64,000 nucleotides of DNA from Pseudaminobacter salicylatoxidans (GTDB lineage Bacteria > Pseudomonadota > Alphaproteobacteria > Rhizobiales > Rhizobiaceae): assembly GCF_003148475.1 (NCBI RefSeq), contig NZ_QGGG01000007.1, positions 62,001 to 126,000 of the forward strand, in the 5' to 3' direction. This document shows, in pieces, positions 1-8,885 of the stretch; position 1 is the stretch's first letter; every line of letters starts with the position of its first letter. The notes under the pieces were generated by a model that made no database searches, was not told where the DNA came from, and was given only the letters and a program-made list of their open reading frames with translations. A program made the position numbers and the translations under genes.

Positions 1-261
1 CAACGATCCGGTTTGCCAGATCGGCGCGTCCGCATGGATACGTGACGATCCGGCGTTTGAACGGGTATCGGTTGTTCCGAAAGGGGATTCGTCTCCGGCC
101 CGATGCCCGCGCGGAGCGGAGAACACGCTTCCGCGACCAGATTGCGAGATAGAGTCAGGAGACGGGCGCAAGCCTTTGTTCACCTTGCTGTTTCGTGCAC
201 GCACAGTCTGCCGACCCCAAACACGCTTTGATCGATCAACGGAAATTGGAAAGCCAGCAGC

Positions 262-1053
262 TTGCAGCCAGCAGTCAGCAATACCGTCATCGAAGCCAGT
301 AAGCTCGGGCTTACGTTCCAGACCAACGACGGACCCGTCAGGGCGCTTTCGGATGTCGACCTTTCAGTCGGCAAGGGCGAGTTCGTCTCTTTCATCGGCC
401 CGTCCGGATGCGGCAAGACCACCTTCTTGCGGGTGATCGCCGATCTCGAGCAGCCGACCTCGGGCATGATCTCCATCAACGGCATGACGCCGCAGCAGGC
501 GCGCGAGGCACGCGCCTATGGCTATGTGTTCCAGGCGGCGGCGCTGTTTCCATGGCGCACCATCGAGAACAATGTCGCGCTGCCGCTTGAGATCATGGGC
601 GTAGGCCGCGACGAGCAGAAGGCGCGCATCAAGCGCACGCTCGACCTCGTCAATCTTTCGGGCTTCGAGAAGAAGTATCCGTGGCAGCTTTCGGGTGGCA
701 TGCAGCAACGTGCATCCATCGCGCGCGCGCTCGCCTTTGACGCCGACCTGCTCCTGATGGACGAGCCCTTCGGCGCGCTCGATGAGATCGTGCGCGACCA
801 TCTCAACGAGCAGCTTCTGAAGCTCTGGGCGCAGACCGACAAGACGATCTGCTTCGTCACCCACTCCATCCCGGAGGCGGTCTATCTGTCGACACGCATC
901 GTGGTCATGTCGCCGCGTCCCGGCCGCGTGACGGACGTGATCGAATCCACCCTGCCACGCGAGCGCCCGCTCGACATCCGTGAATCGCCCGAATTCCTGG
1001 CAATCGCCGCTCGCGTACGCGACGGCCTGCGCGCGGGGCACAGCTATGATTGA
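262..1053 (+). CDS. ABC importer ATP-binding protein (nitrate/sulfonate/NMT1 type)
   Basis: This is the cytoplasmic ATPase of an importer in the SsuB/TauB class. Walker A (GPSGCGKT) lies at residues 46-53, the signature LSGGMQQR at 143-150, Walker B ending in MDEP at about 163-169, and the switch His at 201. The length of 263 residues is normal. The best start is TTG at 262, because no ATG or GTG lies between it and the conserved core. It is followed within 31 bp by two permeases and then a periplasmic binding protein, so the four genes form one transport operon. Upstream (1-261) I see no gene that can be called. The substrate is not determined by the sequence. Confidence 0.92.
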   Translation: MQPAVSNTVIEASKLGLTFQTNDGPVRALSDVDLSVGKGEFVSFIGPSGCGKTTFLRVIADLEQPTSGMISINGMTPQQAREARAYGYVFQAAALFPWRTIENNVALPLEIMGVGRDEQKARIKRTLDLVNLSGFEKKYPWQLSGGMQQRASIARALAFDADLLLMDEPFGALDEIVRDHLNEQLLKLWAQTDKTICFVTHSIPEAVYLSTRIVVMSPRPGRVTDVIESTLPRERPLDIRESPEFLAIAARVRDGLRAGHSYD

Positions 1054-1083
1054 ACGGGGTTCTCCAATTGATGGGGGCGGGGA

Positions 1084-2019
1084 ATGACCATGGCCTCCAG
1101 CACCCTTGCGCAATCTCCAGTAAAACAGGACGGCATTTTTTCGCGCATCGCCTCCGGCAGCCTGTTTCCGGTGCTGTCGATCCTCGCGGTGCTGGTCGCG
1201 CTCTGGTACGTCTTTGCGGTCGTTCTTAACGCACCGTTCCAGCGCGATCTCGATCGGCGCGCGGGCGAAGCACCGGGCTTTGTGGAATTCGTCGGCAAGA
1301 CCTTGTCGCAACCCAAGCCGACGCTGCCGGCGCCGCATCAGGTGGCATCGAATTTTTTCGAAAACACCTTCATGCGCAAGATCACCAGCAATCGCAGCCT
1401 CGTCTATCATGCATGGGTGACGCTTTCGTCCACGCTGCTCGGCTTTGCCTTTGGTACGGCGCTTGGCATTCTGATCGCCGTGGGCATCGTGCATTTCGTA
1501 GCGCTGGACCGAAGCCTGATGCCGTGGATCATCGCGTCACAGACCATTCCCATCCTGGCAATCGCCCCGATGGTTGTGGTGGTCTTCGCGGCCATCGGCA
1601 TCACCGGCCTTGTGCCGAAGGCGCTGATCTCGACTTATCTGTCGTTCTTCCCTGTCGCGGTCGGCATGGTGAAGGGCCTGCGCTCGCCCGAAATCCTCTA
1701 TCTCGACCTGATGCATACCTATAATGCCAGCGCCGCGCAGACCCTCTGGAAGCTGCGTGTGCCGGCTTCCGTGCCGTATCTGTTCGCCTCGATGAAGGTG
1801 GCCGTGGCGGCAAGTCTCGTCGGCGCCATCGTGGCCGAGTTGCCCACGGGCGCGGTCGCCGGCATCGGTGCCAAGCTGCTCGCCGGCTCCTATTACAGCC
1901 AGACCATCGACATCTGGTCGGCGCTGGTGGCCGGGTCGATCGTCGCTGTGCTTCTGGTCACTGCGGTGGGCGTCGTGGGGCACGTCGTCGAACGCTCCAT
2001 GGGCGGGAGGCCGGCATGA
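1084..2019 (+). CDS. ABC importer permease (first of two)
   Basis: Inner-membrane permease of 311 residues in the binding-protein-dependent SsuC/TauC class. A membrane segment lies near residues 28-50, and further segments run through residues 115-310. The EAA-type cytoplasmic loop that contacts the ATPase is visible at about 208-240 (around TLWKLRVPASVP). An unusual hydrophilic stretch at about 52-105 separates the first segment from the core and is probably periplasmic. The ATG is preceded by a purine-rich ribosome site (GGGGCGGGGA). The stop overlaps the start of the second permease by four bases, so the two are translationally coupled and presumably form a heterodimer. Confidence 0.9.
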   Translation: MTMASSTLAQSPVKQDGIFSRIASGSLFPVLSILAVLVALWYVFAVVLNAPFQRDLDRRAGEAPGFVEFVGKTLSQPKPTLPAPHQVASNFFENTFMRKITSNRSLVYHAWVTLSSTLLGFAFGTALGILIAVGIVHFVALDRSLMPWIIASQTIPILAIAPMVVVVFAAIGITGLVPKALISTYLSFFPVAVGMVKGLRSPEILYLDLMHTYNASAAQTLWKLRVPASVPYLFASMKVAVAASLVGAIVAELPTGAVAGIGAKLLAGSYYSQTIDIWSALVAGSIVAVLLVTAVGVVGHVVERSMGGRPA

Positions 2020-3143
2020 GCACGTTCAAAATTTCATGGCAGGCGGCGTTGGCCATCGTTGTCTGCGCGATTGCCCTGGCCAGGCTGCCGATCGCCAGCG
2101 TCAACGATACGGCGATCTTCGCTCCGGGCGCGACGAGCGCGATCTTCGTGCTGATCGGCGGCGCGGCGCTTCTGTCGATGTTTCCGCTTTCCGCCATGCT
2201 TACCGCAGCCGTGCTGTTCATTGGGGCGCATGGCGCGGCATGGCTGCTGATTGCGGCGATCGCAGGCAGTGAAGGCGCGGCACATGCCTCTTTCTTCCTG
2301 CTCGTCGCCGCTGCCTGGCTGCTTGCCTGGCGCTGCGTTACCGTGCTTTCGGCGATACGCTCCAGCAACCGCTCGGCCGACACGTTGCTGCGGTTGCTGA
2401 TCCCGACCATCTTCGGCGCGTGGATCCTGATCATCTGGGAGGCCATCACGCGCGGGGCCGGCATCCCCTTCGTGCTCCTGCCGCCGCCGACAGCGGTTGG
2501 CGCGCGCATCGCCAATTCGCTGCCGGTGCTGTGGGCCGACGTCAATCAGACGATCTTGCGCGCGGTGATCATCGGTTATGTCATCGGCTGCGGGGCGGGT
2601 TTCGTGGTCGCCATCCTTGCAGACCGGGTCGATTTTCTGCGGCGCGGGCTTCTGCCCATCGGCAATATGGTGTCGGCGCTGCCGATCATCGGCGTCGCCC
2701 CCATCATGGTGATGTGGTTCGGCTTCGACTGGCCTTCGAAGGCCGCGGTCGTCGTCATCATGACTTTCTTCCCGATGCTGGTGAACACCGTCGCGGGGCT
2801 CGCCGCCTCCAACCATATGGAGCGCGACCTGATGCGCACTTATGCGTCGGGTTACTGGCAGACGCTGTGGAAGCTGCGCCTGCCGGCGGCCGCGCCCTTC
2901 ATCTTCAACGCGCTGAAGATCAACTCCACGCTGGCGCTTATCGGCGCGATCGTGGCCGAGTTCTTCGGCACGCCGGTGGTCGGCATGGGCTTTCGCATCT
3001 CCACCGAAGTCGGACGCATGAACATCGACATGGTGTGGGCCGAGATTGCGGTTGCGGCCATTGCGGGCTCGGTCTTCTATGGGGTGGTTGCCCTTGCGGA
3101 AAGGGCTGTCACGTTTTGGCATCCGTCTGTCCGTGGTGGGTAG
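2016..3143 (+). CDS. ABC importer permease (second), N-terminally extended
   Basis: Second permease of the importer, 375 residues. The C-terminal 250 residues form the usual permease core with an EAA loop (around TLWKLRLPAAAP). The first 115 or so residues are an extra hydrophobic region with about four predicted membrane segments that ordinary SsuC-type permeases of about 260 residues lack. It starts at an ATGA overlap with the first permease and ends 23 bp before the binding-protein gene. The two permeases share the EAA motif but differ elsewhere, which supports a heterodimeric channel. The role of the N-terminal extension is unknown. Confidence 0.9.
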   Translation: MSTFKISWQAALAIVVCAIALARLPIASVNDTAIFAPGATSAIFVLIGGAALLSMFPLSAMLTAAVLFIGAHGAAWLLIAAIAGSEGAAHASFFLLVAAAWLLAWRCVTVLSAIRSSNRSADTLLRLLIPTIFGAWILIIWEAITRGAGIPFVLLPPPTAVGARIANSLPVLWADVNQTILRAVIIGYVIGCGAGFVVAILADRVDFLRRGLLPIGNMVSALPIIGVAPIMVMWFGFDWPSKAAVVVIMTFFPMLVNTVAGLAASNHMERDLMRTYASGYWQTLWKLRLPAAAPFIFNALKINSTLALIGAIVAEFFGTPVVGMGFRISTEVGRMNIDMVWAEIAVAAIAGSVFYGVVALAERAVTFWHPSVRGG

Positions 3144-3166
3144 GCGAACTTCAGAGGGTGAAAAGA

Positions 3167-4135
3167 ATGAAGAAACTGATCGTTTCCATGCTAGCCGGCG
3201 CCATGTCGCTGGCGGCCGTCCAGGCGTGGGCGGCCGACAAGGTTACCCTGCAGTTGAAGTGGGTGGCTCAGGGCCAGTTCGGTGGCTACTTCGTCGCCAA
3301 GGACAAGGGCTTCTATGAGGAGGAAGGCCTCGACGTCGACATCAAGCCCGGCGGACCGGATATCGCGCCCGAGCAGGTGATCGCAGGTGGCGGCGCCGAC
3401 GTGATCGTGACCTGGATGGCGGCCGCCCTGTCTGCGCGCGACAAGGGCGTTTCGCTGGTCAACATCGCCCAGCCCTATGCGAAGTCCGGCCTCGAACTGA
3501 TCTGCCCGAAGGACGGTCCCGTGAAGACCGAAGCCGATTTCAAGGGCCATACGCTCGGTGTCTGGTTCTTCGGCAACGAATATCCGTTCTACGCCTGGAT
3601 GCACAAACTGGGCTATTCCACCGAGGGCGGCGCGGACGGCGTGACCGTCCTGAAGCAGAGTTTTGATGTGCAGCCGCTGGTGCAGAAGCAGGCCGACTGC
3701 ATCTCGGTCATGACCTACAACGAGTACTGGCAGGCGATTGATGCCGGCTTCAAGCCGGAGGACCTGATCGTCTTCAACTATTCCGACCTCGGCAACGACC
3801 TGCTCGAGGACGGCCTTTATGTGATGCAGGACAAACTCAGCGACCCGGCCTTCAAGGACAAGATGGTGCGCTTCGTGCGTGCTTCCATGAAGGGCTGGAA
3901 ATATGCGGTCGAGCATCCTGACGAAGCAGCCGAAGCCGTCATGGATGCCGGCGGGCAGGACGAGAACCACCAGAAGCGCATGATGGGTGAGGTGGCCAAG
4001 CTGATTGGCGACGGCAAGTTGGACAAGGCGCTCTATGAGCGTACCGCCAAGGCGCTGCTCGACCAGAAGATCATCACCAAGGAGCCGGAAGGCGCCTACA
4101 CCACCGAGATCACGGACGTAGCGATCTCGAACTGA
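3167..4135 (+). CDS. ABC importer substrate-binding protein, NMT1/THI5-like
   Basis: Periplasmic binding protein of 322 residues with a clear signal peptide (cleavage near AWA, residues 20-22). The mature start resembles the NMT1/THI5-like family (VTLQLKWVAQGQFGGYFVAK). Family members bind pyrimidines, riboflavin precursors, sulfonates and similar small molecules, so the ligand cannot be named. The ATG at 3167 follows GAGGGTGAAAAG; the reading frame is open further upstream but only inside the permease gene. It is the last gene of the operon and is followed by a strong terminator. No thiamin-pyrophosphate riboswitch is visible ahead of the operon, which argues against a purely thiamin-precursor role. 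Confidence 0.92.
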   Translation: MKKLIVSMLAGAMSLAAVQAWAADKVTLQLKWVAQGQFGGYFVAKDKGFYEEEGLDVDIKPGGPDIAPEQVIAGGGADVIVTWMAAALSARDKGVSLVNIAQPYAKSGLELICPKDGPVKTEADFKGHTLGVWFFGNEYPFYAWMHKLGYSTEGGADGVTVLKQSFDVQPLVQKQADCISVMTYNEYWQAIDAGFKPEDLIVFNYSDLGNDLLEDGLYVMQDKLSDPAFKDKMVRFVRASMKGWKYAVEHPDEAAEAVMDAGGQDENHQKRMMGEVAKLIGDGKLDKALYERTAKALLDQKIITKEPEGAYTTEITDVAISN

Positions 4136-4186
4136 TGTAGTTGTCTCCGCGGGATGGAAGACGACTCTGGCGAGGCGAAACGGAAA

Positions 4187-4213
4187 GGCGGCCCCCGGCG
4201 GGCCGCCTTTTTT
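4187..4213 (+). terminator. Rho-independent terminator after importer operon
   Basis: An 8-bp GC stem (GGCGGCCC paired with GGGCCGCC) with a 5-base loop is followed by six T residues. It closes the ABC importer operon. Confidence 0.9.
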
Positions 4214-4320
4214 CATGCGGGTTCCCGCAACCTTCCGCAATCCATGCCGTTAAGGGTGCGTCCCCGGAAGCGCGAAGCGCGCGGATGCGACGTGCTGTCC
4301 GGCCAACCGGAGGCAATAAT

Positions 4321-4764
4321 ATGAAACTCTGCAAAAACTTCTCACCGCTGCTCGCGGGCCTGGCCCTGACAACGGCGCTGATGGTTTCGCCTGCATTAGC
4401 TGAAGTCGTGAAATTCAGCGCGACGCTCGACAGCGCTCAGGAGGTTCCGCCGACCGATAGTGCGGGCAAGGGCACGTTGAATGCCAGCTATGATACTGAC
4501 AGCAAGAAGCTCGACTGGACGCTCGAATATTCCGAACTGACGGGCGATGCCACAGGCGCGCATTTCCACGGACCTGCCGGAACAGGCGAGAATGCCGATG
4601 TCGCCATACCGATCCCCGATGCGAAAAGCGGCTCCAAAGGCTCCGCGACACTGACGGACGAACAGGCCAAGGACCTGATGGACGGCAAGTATTACGTCAA
4701 TGTGCACACCGCGAAATATGCCGATGGCGAAATACGCGGGCAGGTTGAGAAAACGGCTCAATGA
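4321..4764 (+). CDS. Secreted CHRD-domain protein
   Basis: A 147-residue exported protein. The signal peptide ends at ALA, residues 25-27. The rest is a single CHRD domain, recognised by the conserved start (FSATLDSAQEVPPT), the GAHFHGPAG His motif near the middle and the closing VHTAKYADGEIRGQ. The family name comes from chordin; its bacterial function is not known. The ATG is preceded by GGAGG at a good distance; the longer open frame upstream lies in the terminator region and is not translated. Gene boundaries are tight: a terminator before it and a shared bidirectional terminator after it, so it is probably monocistronic. Confidence 0.9.
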   Translation: MKLCKNFSPLLAGLALTTALMVSPALAEVVKFSATLDSAQEVPPTDSAGKGTLNASYDTDSKKLDWTLEYSELTGDATGAHFHGPAGTGENADVAIPIPDAKSGSKGSATLTDEQAKDLMDGKYYVNVHTAKYADGEIRGQVEKTAQ

Positions 4765-4800
4765 TTGAGTTCAGCCCGCCTTGGGTGCGGACCGAGTCGA

Positions 4801-4834
4801 ACAAAGGGCGCTTGTCGGCGCCCTTTGTTTTTGG
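4801..4834. terminator. Bidirectional terminator between convergent genes
   Basis: An 11-bp perfect stem (ACAAAGGGCGC / GCGCCCTTTGT) with a 6-base loop, followed by a T run on the plus strand. It sits between the CHRD gene and the convergent ThDP-enzyme gene and probably serves both. Confidence 0.85.
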
Positions 4835-4839
4835 CTGTA

Positions 4840-6489
4840 TCAGCGCTTTTCGCGGATGTCGGTCAGCGTGCGTGTTGGCGTGATCGCCTCGGGATCCAGC
4901 CTGATCTCGATGATCGCCGGCTTGCCGCTCGCCCTGGCGCGCTCGAAGGCAGGCGCGAAGGCATCGGTGGTCTCCACCGTTTCGCCATGGCCGCCATAGG
5001 CGCGGGCGAGGGCGGCGAAGTCGGGATTGCGCAGGTCGGTCGCCTCGACGCGGCCCGGATATTCGCGCTCCTGATGCATGCGGATGGTGCCGTAGATGCC
5101 GTTGTTCACCACGATCACGATGATCGGCAGGTCGTACTGCACGGCAGTGGCGAATTCCTGGCCGTTCATCATGAAGCAGCCGTCGCCGGCGAAGGCGACT
5201 ACCGCGCGCCCAGGGAAGGTGGCCTTGGCCGCGACCGCCGCCGGCGTACCGTAACCCATGGAGCCGGAGGTCGGCGCGCCCTGCGTGGCATAGCGGCGGA
5301 AGCGGTGGAAGCGATGCACCCAGGTGGCGTAATTGCCCGCGCCATTGGTGAGGATGGCGTCTTCCGGCAGCACGCTTTCCAGATAGTCCATGATCGGACC
5401 CATCTGCACCGCGCCGGGGCCGGATTTCGGCGTCGTCGACCAGGCGAGATAGTCGGCATGGGCCTGTGCCGTCGCATCGGCCCATGCCGGGTTGCCGGCG
5501 GGCTTGCGGGCTGCGAAGGCCGCGGCGAAGGCCGCGGGCGAGGCGTTGATGGCGACCGTCGGGCGATAGACGCGGCCGAGCTCGCTCGAATCCGGATGGA
5601 CATGCACCAGCGTCTGGTCCGGATAGGGACTTTTCATCAGCGTGTAGTCGGAGGACGGCATTTCGCCGAAGCGTCCGCCGACGAGCAGGACGAGATCGGC
5701 CTCCTTGATGCGGGCGGCGAGCTTCGGGTTGATGCCGATGCCCACATCGCCCGCATAGTTCGGGTGCAGGTGGTCGAACAGCATCTGGCGGCGAAAGGAG
5801 ACACCAACCGGCAGCGACCAGTTTTCGGCGATCTTCTGGAAATCGGCCACCGCCTTCTCATTCCAGCGCGAGCCGCCGAGGATGGCAATGGGGCGGCTGG
5901 CGGCGCCCAGCAGCTTTTCCAGTTCGGCAAGTTCCGCCTCGCCCGGCTGCGTCTCGACCGGCCTGAAGGGCAGGGCGGCAGGCGCTTCCACTTCGCTGGT
6001 CAGCATGTCTTCGGGCAGCGAGATCACCACCGGGCCGGGGCGGCCCGAGGTGGCGACCGAAAAGGCGCGGGTGACGATCTCGGGAATACGGGCGGCATCG
6101 TCGATCTCGGTCGCCCACTTTGCGATTGGGCCGAAGAAGGCGCGGTAATCGACCTCCTGGAACGCCTCGCGTTCGCGGGCATGGCTGGCGACCTGGCCGA
6201 TGAACATGATGAGCGGGATGGAATCCTGCCGCGCGATGTGGATGCCGGCCGAGGCATTGGTAGCGCCGGGGCCGCGCGTGACGAAGCAGATGCCGGGTTT
6301 GCCGGTGAGGCGGCCGGCGCAGTCGGCCATCATCGCGGCACCGCCTTCCTGGCGGCAGACGATGCTCTGGATTGGCGAGTCATGAAGTGCGTCGAGCACG
6401 GCGAGATAGGACTCGCCCGGCACGCAATACATGTGCTCGACGCCATTGGCCTCGAGCGCTTCGACGATCAGTTGGCCGCCGGTTTTCAT
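4840..6489 (-). CDS. Thiamine-diphosphate enzyme, acetolactate synthase-like
   Basis: A 549-residue ThDP-dependent enzyme of the acetolactate synthase/decarboxylase superfamily. The three-domain layout is intact: an N-terminal PYR domain with the catalytic Glu (E48 in CRQEGGAA), a central domain, and a C-terminal PP domain with the ThDP/Mg motif GDG (435-437) to NN (462-463). It is shorter than biosynthetic IlvB-type large subunits and has no small subunit beside it, so a catabolic carboligase or decarboxylase is likelier than branched-chain synthesis. Its ATG lies inside the stop of the upstream CoA-transferase gene (ATGA overlap). Oxalyl-CoA decarboxylase is an alternative suggested by that neighbour, but the sequence around residues 95-130 is more AHAS-like. 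Confidence 0.85.
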   Translation of the reverse strand: MKTGGQLIVEALEANGVEHMYCVPGESYLAVLDALHDSPIQSIVCRQEGGAAMMADCAGRLTGKPGICFVTRGPGATNASAGIHIARQDSIPLIMFIGQVASHAREREAFQEVDYRAFFGPIAKWATEIDDAARIPEIVTRAFSVATSGRPGPVVISLPEDMLTSEVEAPAALPFRPVETQPGEAELAELEKLLGAASRPIAILGGSRWNEKAVADFQKIAENWSLPVGVSFRRQMLFDHLHPNYAGDVGIGINPKLAARIKEADLVLLVGGRFGEMPSSDYTLMKSPYPDQTLVHVHPDSSELGRVYRPTVAINASPAAFAAAFAARKPAGNPAWADATAQAHADYLAWSTTPKSGPGAVQMGPIMDYLESVLPEDAILTNGAGNYATWVHRFHRFRRYATQGAPTSGSMGYGTPAAVAAKATFPGRAVVAFAGDGCFMMNGQEFATAVQYDLPIIVIVVNNGIYGTIRMHQEREYPGRVEATDLRNPDFAALARAYGGHGETVETTDAFAPAFERARASGKPAIIEIRLDPEAITPTRTLTDIREKR

Positions 6490-7661
6490 GATCCCGTTTT
6501 CTCCAGTTCCCCGAGTATTTCTTCTGTGTGCTCGCCAAGACGCGGCGAGGGGCGCTCGTAAGTCAGCGGCGTTTCGGAAAGCACCATCGGTGCGCGTACC
6601 GAGGGCAGCTTGTTGCCGTGGCCATCGTCGAGATCGAGGCGCATACCGCGCGCGATCACCTGCGGGTCGGCGAAAGCCTGCCCGATATTGTTGATCGGGC
6701 TTGCCGGCACATGGGCCGCGTCGAGCGCATCCAGAAGCGGCTTGCGCTCGAAGGCGGCGAGGGCTGCCACGACCTTTTCGCGCAGGGTGGCACGGTTGGC
6801 CACGCGTGCGGCGTTGGTGGCATAGAGCGGATCGTCGGCCAGCCCATCGAGACCGATGACGGCGCAGAATTTGCGGAACTGCCCGTCATTGCCGACCGCG
6901 AGAATGAAATGCCCATCCTGCACCGGCAGCACCTCATAGGGCGCGATATTGGGGTGGGCATTGCCCATCTGCACGGGTGGCACGCCGGAAACGAGATAGT
7001 TCAGGTTCTGGTTGGCCAGCACCGAGATCTGCGCGTCGAATAGCGCCATGTCGATATGCTGGCCCTGGCCGGTGGCTTCGGCGTGGCGAAGCGCGGCCTG
7101 GATGGCGATGACCGAATAGAGGCCGGTAAAAATGTCGGTGACGGCAACGCCCACCTTCTGCGGCTCGCCGCCGGCCGGGCCGGTGATCGACATCAGCCCC
7201 GACATGCCCTGCACGATGAAGTCGTAGCCCGCGCGCGGCGCATAGGGGCCGGACTGGCCGAAGCCGGTGATCGAGCAGTAGACGAGCTTCGGGTTGATCG
7301 CACGCAGGCTTTCATAGTCGAGGCCGTATTTCTTCAGGCCGCCGAGCTTGAAGTTCTCGATCACCACGTCCGCCGTGGCGATGAGCTTCTTCACGGTTTC
7401 GGCCCCTTCGGGCGTCGAAAAGTCGATGGCGATGGAGCGTTTGCCGCGATTGCAGGAATGGTAATAGGCGGCCGAAAGGTTCTCGCCGTCATGGCCTTCC
7501 ACGAAGGGCGGTCCCCACTTGCGGGTGTCGTCGCCGCCGTTCGGGTTCTCGACCTTGATAACGTCGGCGCCCAGGTCGGCCAGTTGCTGGCCCGCCCAGG
7601 GGCCTGCCAGGATGCGGGCAAGTTCGATGACGCGGATACCGTGAAGGGGAGGATTAGCCAT
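6486..7661 (-). CDS. Family III CoA-transferase (CaiB/BaiF type)
   Basis: A 391-residue type III CoA-transferase, which moves CoA between carboxylic acids through an aspartyl-CoA anhydride. The family features are all present: the N-terminal VIELARILAGPWAGQ, the RGKRSIAID segment, the GFGQSGPY region and the catalytic Asp (D209) in ALFDA. I chose the ATG at 7661 (MANPPLHG); the frame is open 20 codons further upstream but those codons have no family match. The gene is first in a two-gene operon overlapping the ThDP enzyme by four bases, so the product may prepare an acyl-CoA for that enzyme, as Frc does for Oxc. The acid is not identifiable. Confidence 0.9.
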   Translation of the reverse strand: MANPPLHGIRVIELARILAGPWAGQQLADLGADVIKVENPNGGDDTRKWGPPFVEGHDGENLSAAYYHSCNRGKRSIAIDFSTPEGAETVKKLIATADVVIENFKLGGLKKYGLDYESLRAINPKLVYCSITGFGQSGPYAPRAGYDFIVQGMSGLMSITGPAGGEPQKVGVAVTDIFTGLYSVIAIQAALRHAEATGQGQHIDMALFDAQISVLANQNLNYLVSGVPPVQMGNAHPNIAPYEVLPVQDGHFILAVGNDGQFRKFCAVIGLDGLADDPLYATNAARVANRATLREKVVAALAAFERKPLLDALDAAHVPASPINNIGQAFADPQVIARGMRLDLDDGHGNKLPSVRAPMVLSETPLTYERPSPRLGEHTEEILGELEKTGS

Positions 7662-7746
7662 GAAATCTACCGGGAAGCAATTGACACAGATGCTGTAGCA
7701 ACAATCACCCGGCCATGTCACGGCCGATGCGGTGTGCCAGTCGCGA

Positions 7747-8685
7747 TCAGGGATGTTTTGTCACCACCCAGTCGGCCCAGTCGGCGAAACGGGCCATGAT
7801 GATGTCCCGATTCAACTCGTTCAGGCTTTCGTGGCGGGTTTCATCGTAAACCTTTGCAAACAGATTCGAAAAGCCCATCCGGTCGAGCCGCGCGGCAAGG
7901 TTGGTGACGGCCTTGCCGCCGTCCGTCGCCGGGTCCTCGGCGCCGCCGACCAGATGAAACGGCAGGTCGCGCGGCAGCGCGGCGAAGTCGTGGTCGGCGG
8001 CCGCATGAAAGATCATCTCGAAGATGTCCTGCCACATCGACACGGTCGCGTCCCAGCCGCAGAGCGGATCGGCGACATAGCGGTCGACTTCGTTTTCGTC
8101 ACGCGACAGCCAGTCGAAGTCGGTGCGCCGCTGCGGCATCTTCCTTGCCCATGCCTGAAAGGTGAGTTTCGGCAGAAGGCGTGACGGCACGTCGGAGCCC
8201 ATGCGAAAGCGCTCATAGGCAAGCAGGGCCTGCGCCAGTCGCCCCGGAAGACCGGCCGAGACATTCGCGTTCCAGATGGCTACTGCCTTCGCATCCTGCG
8301 GCCGACGCAGCATATGGTTGAGCGCGATGATGCCGCCCATCGAATGGCCGAAGACAATGACCGGAAGGTCCGGGTTCTCTTCGCGAATGCGCGTGTGAAT
8401 GGCGGCAACGTCCTCCAGCACCAGCCTCGCGCCGTCGATGGCGCCGAACATGCCGCGGATCGTGCCGGGTGCGGTCGTGTAGCCGTGGCCGCGATGGTCG
8501 TGGGCGTAGGTGTGGAATCCGCGTGCGCTCATGAAATCGGCAAGGCGCGAATAGCGTCCGGCATGTTCCGCCAACCCATGATTTATCTGCAGAACGCCGC
8601 GCGGCCTTCCCTTGGCCTTGCGGCTGTAGAGATTGACTTGCGCGCCGGTCGGCGTCCGGAAAAACATCTGTCTGTCGAACGGCAC
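7747..8685 (-). CDS. Alpha/beta hydrolase, monoacylglycerol lipase/lysophospholipase-like
   Basis: A 312-residue serine hydrolase of the Hydrolase_4 (S33-like) family. The oxyanion HG (residues 36-37, NHGLAEH) and the nucleophile elbow GHSMGG with S115 are clear. The acid is probably the Asp in GGAEDPATD and the base the His in [10 protein letters not shown] near the C-terminus. There is no signal peptide, so it is cytoplasmic. Bacterial relatives act on monoacylglycerols or lysophospholipids, but specificity cannot be read from the sequence. It stands alone on the minus strand, divergent from the ABC-2 exporter genes with about 200 bp between. Confidence 0.9.
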   Translation of the reverse strand: MPFDRQMFFRTPTGAQVNLYSRKAKGRPRGVLQINHGLAEHAGRYSRLADFMSARGFHTYAHDHRGHGYTTAPGTIRGMFGAIDGARLVLEDVAAIHTRIREENPDLPVIVFGHSMGGIIALNHMLRRPQDAKAVAIWNANVSAGLPGRLAQALLAYERFRMGSDVPSRLLPKLTFQAWARKMPQRRTDFDWLSRDENEVDRYVADPLCGWDATVSMWQDIFEMIFHAAADHDFAALPRDLPFHLVGGAEDPATDGGKAVTNLAARLDRMGFSNLFAKVYDETRHESLNELNRDIIMARFADWADWVVTKHP

Positions 8686-8885
8686 CAGCTTCCCTCTGCC
8701 CCGGCGCCGACTCTTGCGGCGGAGAATGCGCGCGTCAAGAGGATGGCGGTGTCAGGAGCAGGCGGCCCCCGTCTTGTATGCCGCAGCCGAGCCCATATAT
8801 TGCCAAGGCTTCCTCCACCCGACTGTCCTTTCGCGTTTTGATTTGCTGTAAACGCGTTCTCGCCAACCATAAAAAGCTTCTCGCC

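Noticed and set aside
1-261. A thiamin-pyrophosphate riboswitch or an upstream gene end before the importer operon
   Set aside because: The conserved THI-box segments are absent. A short open frame ending at 150-152 and another running over the ATPase gene have no protein-like character.
4765-6561. A 598-codon plus-strand open frame opposite the ThDP-enzyme gene
   Set aside because: It is the antisense shadow of a clear ThDP enzyme in GC-rich DNA; composition (Gly, Arg, Ala, His) and lack of motifs show it is not real. The same holds for other long antisense frames in the window.
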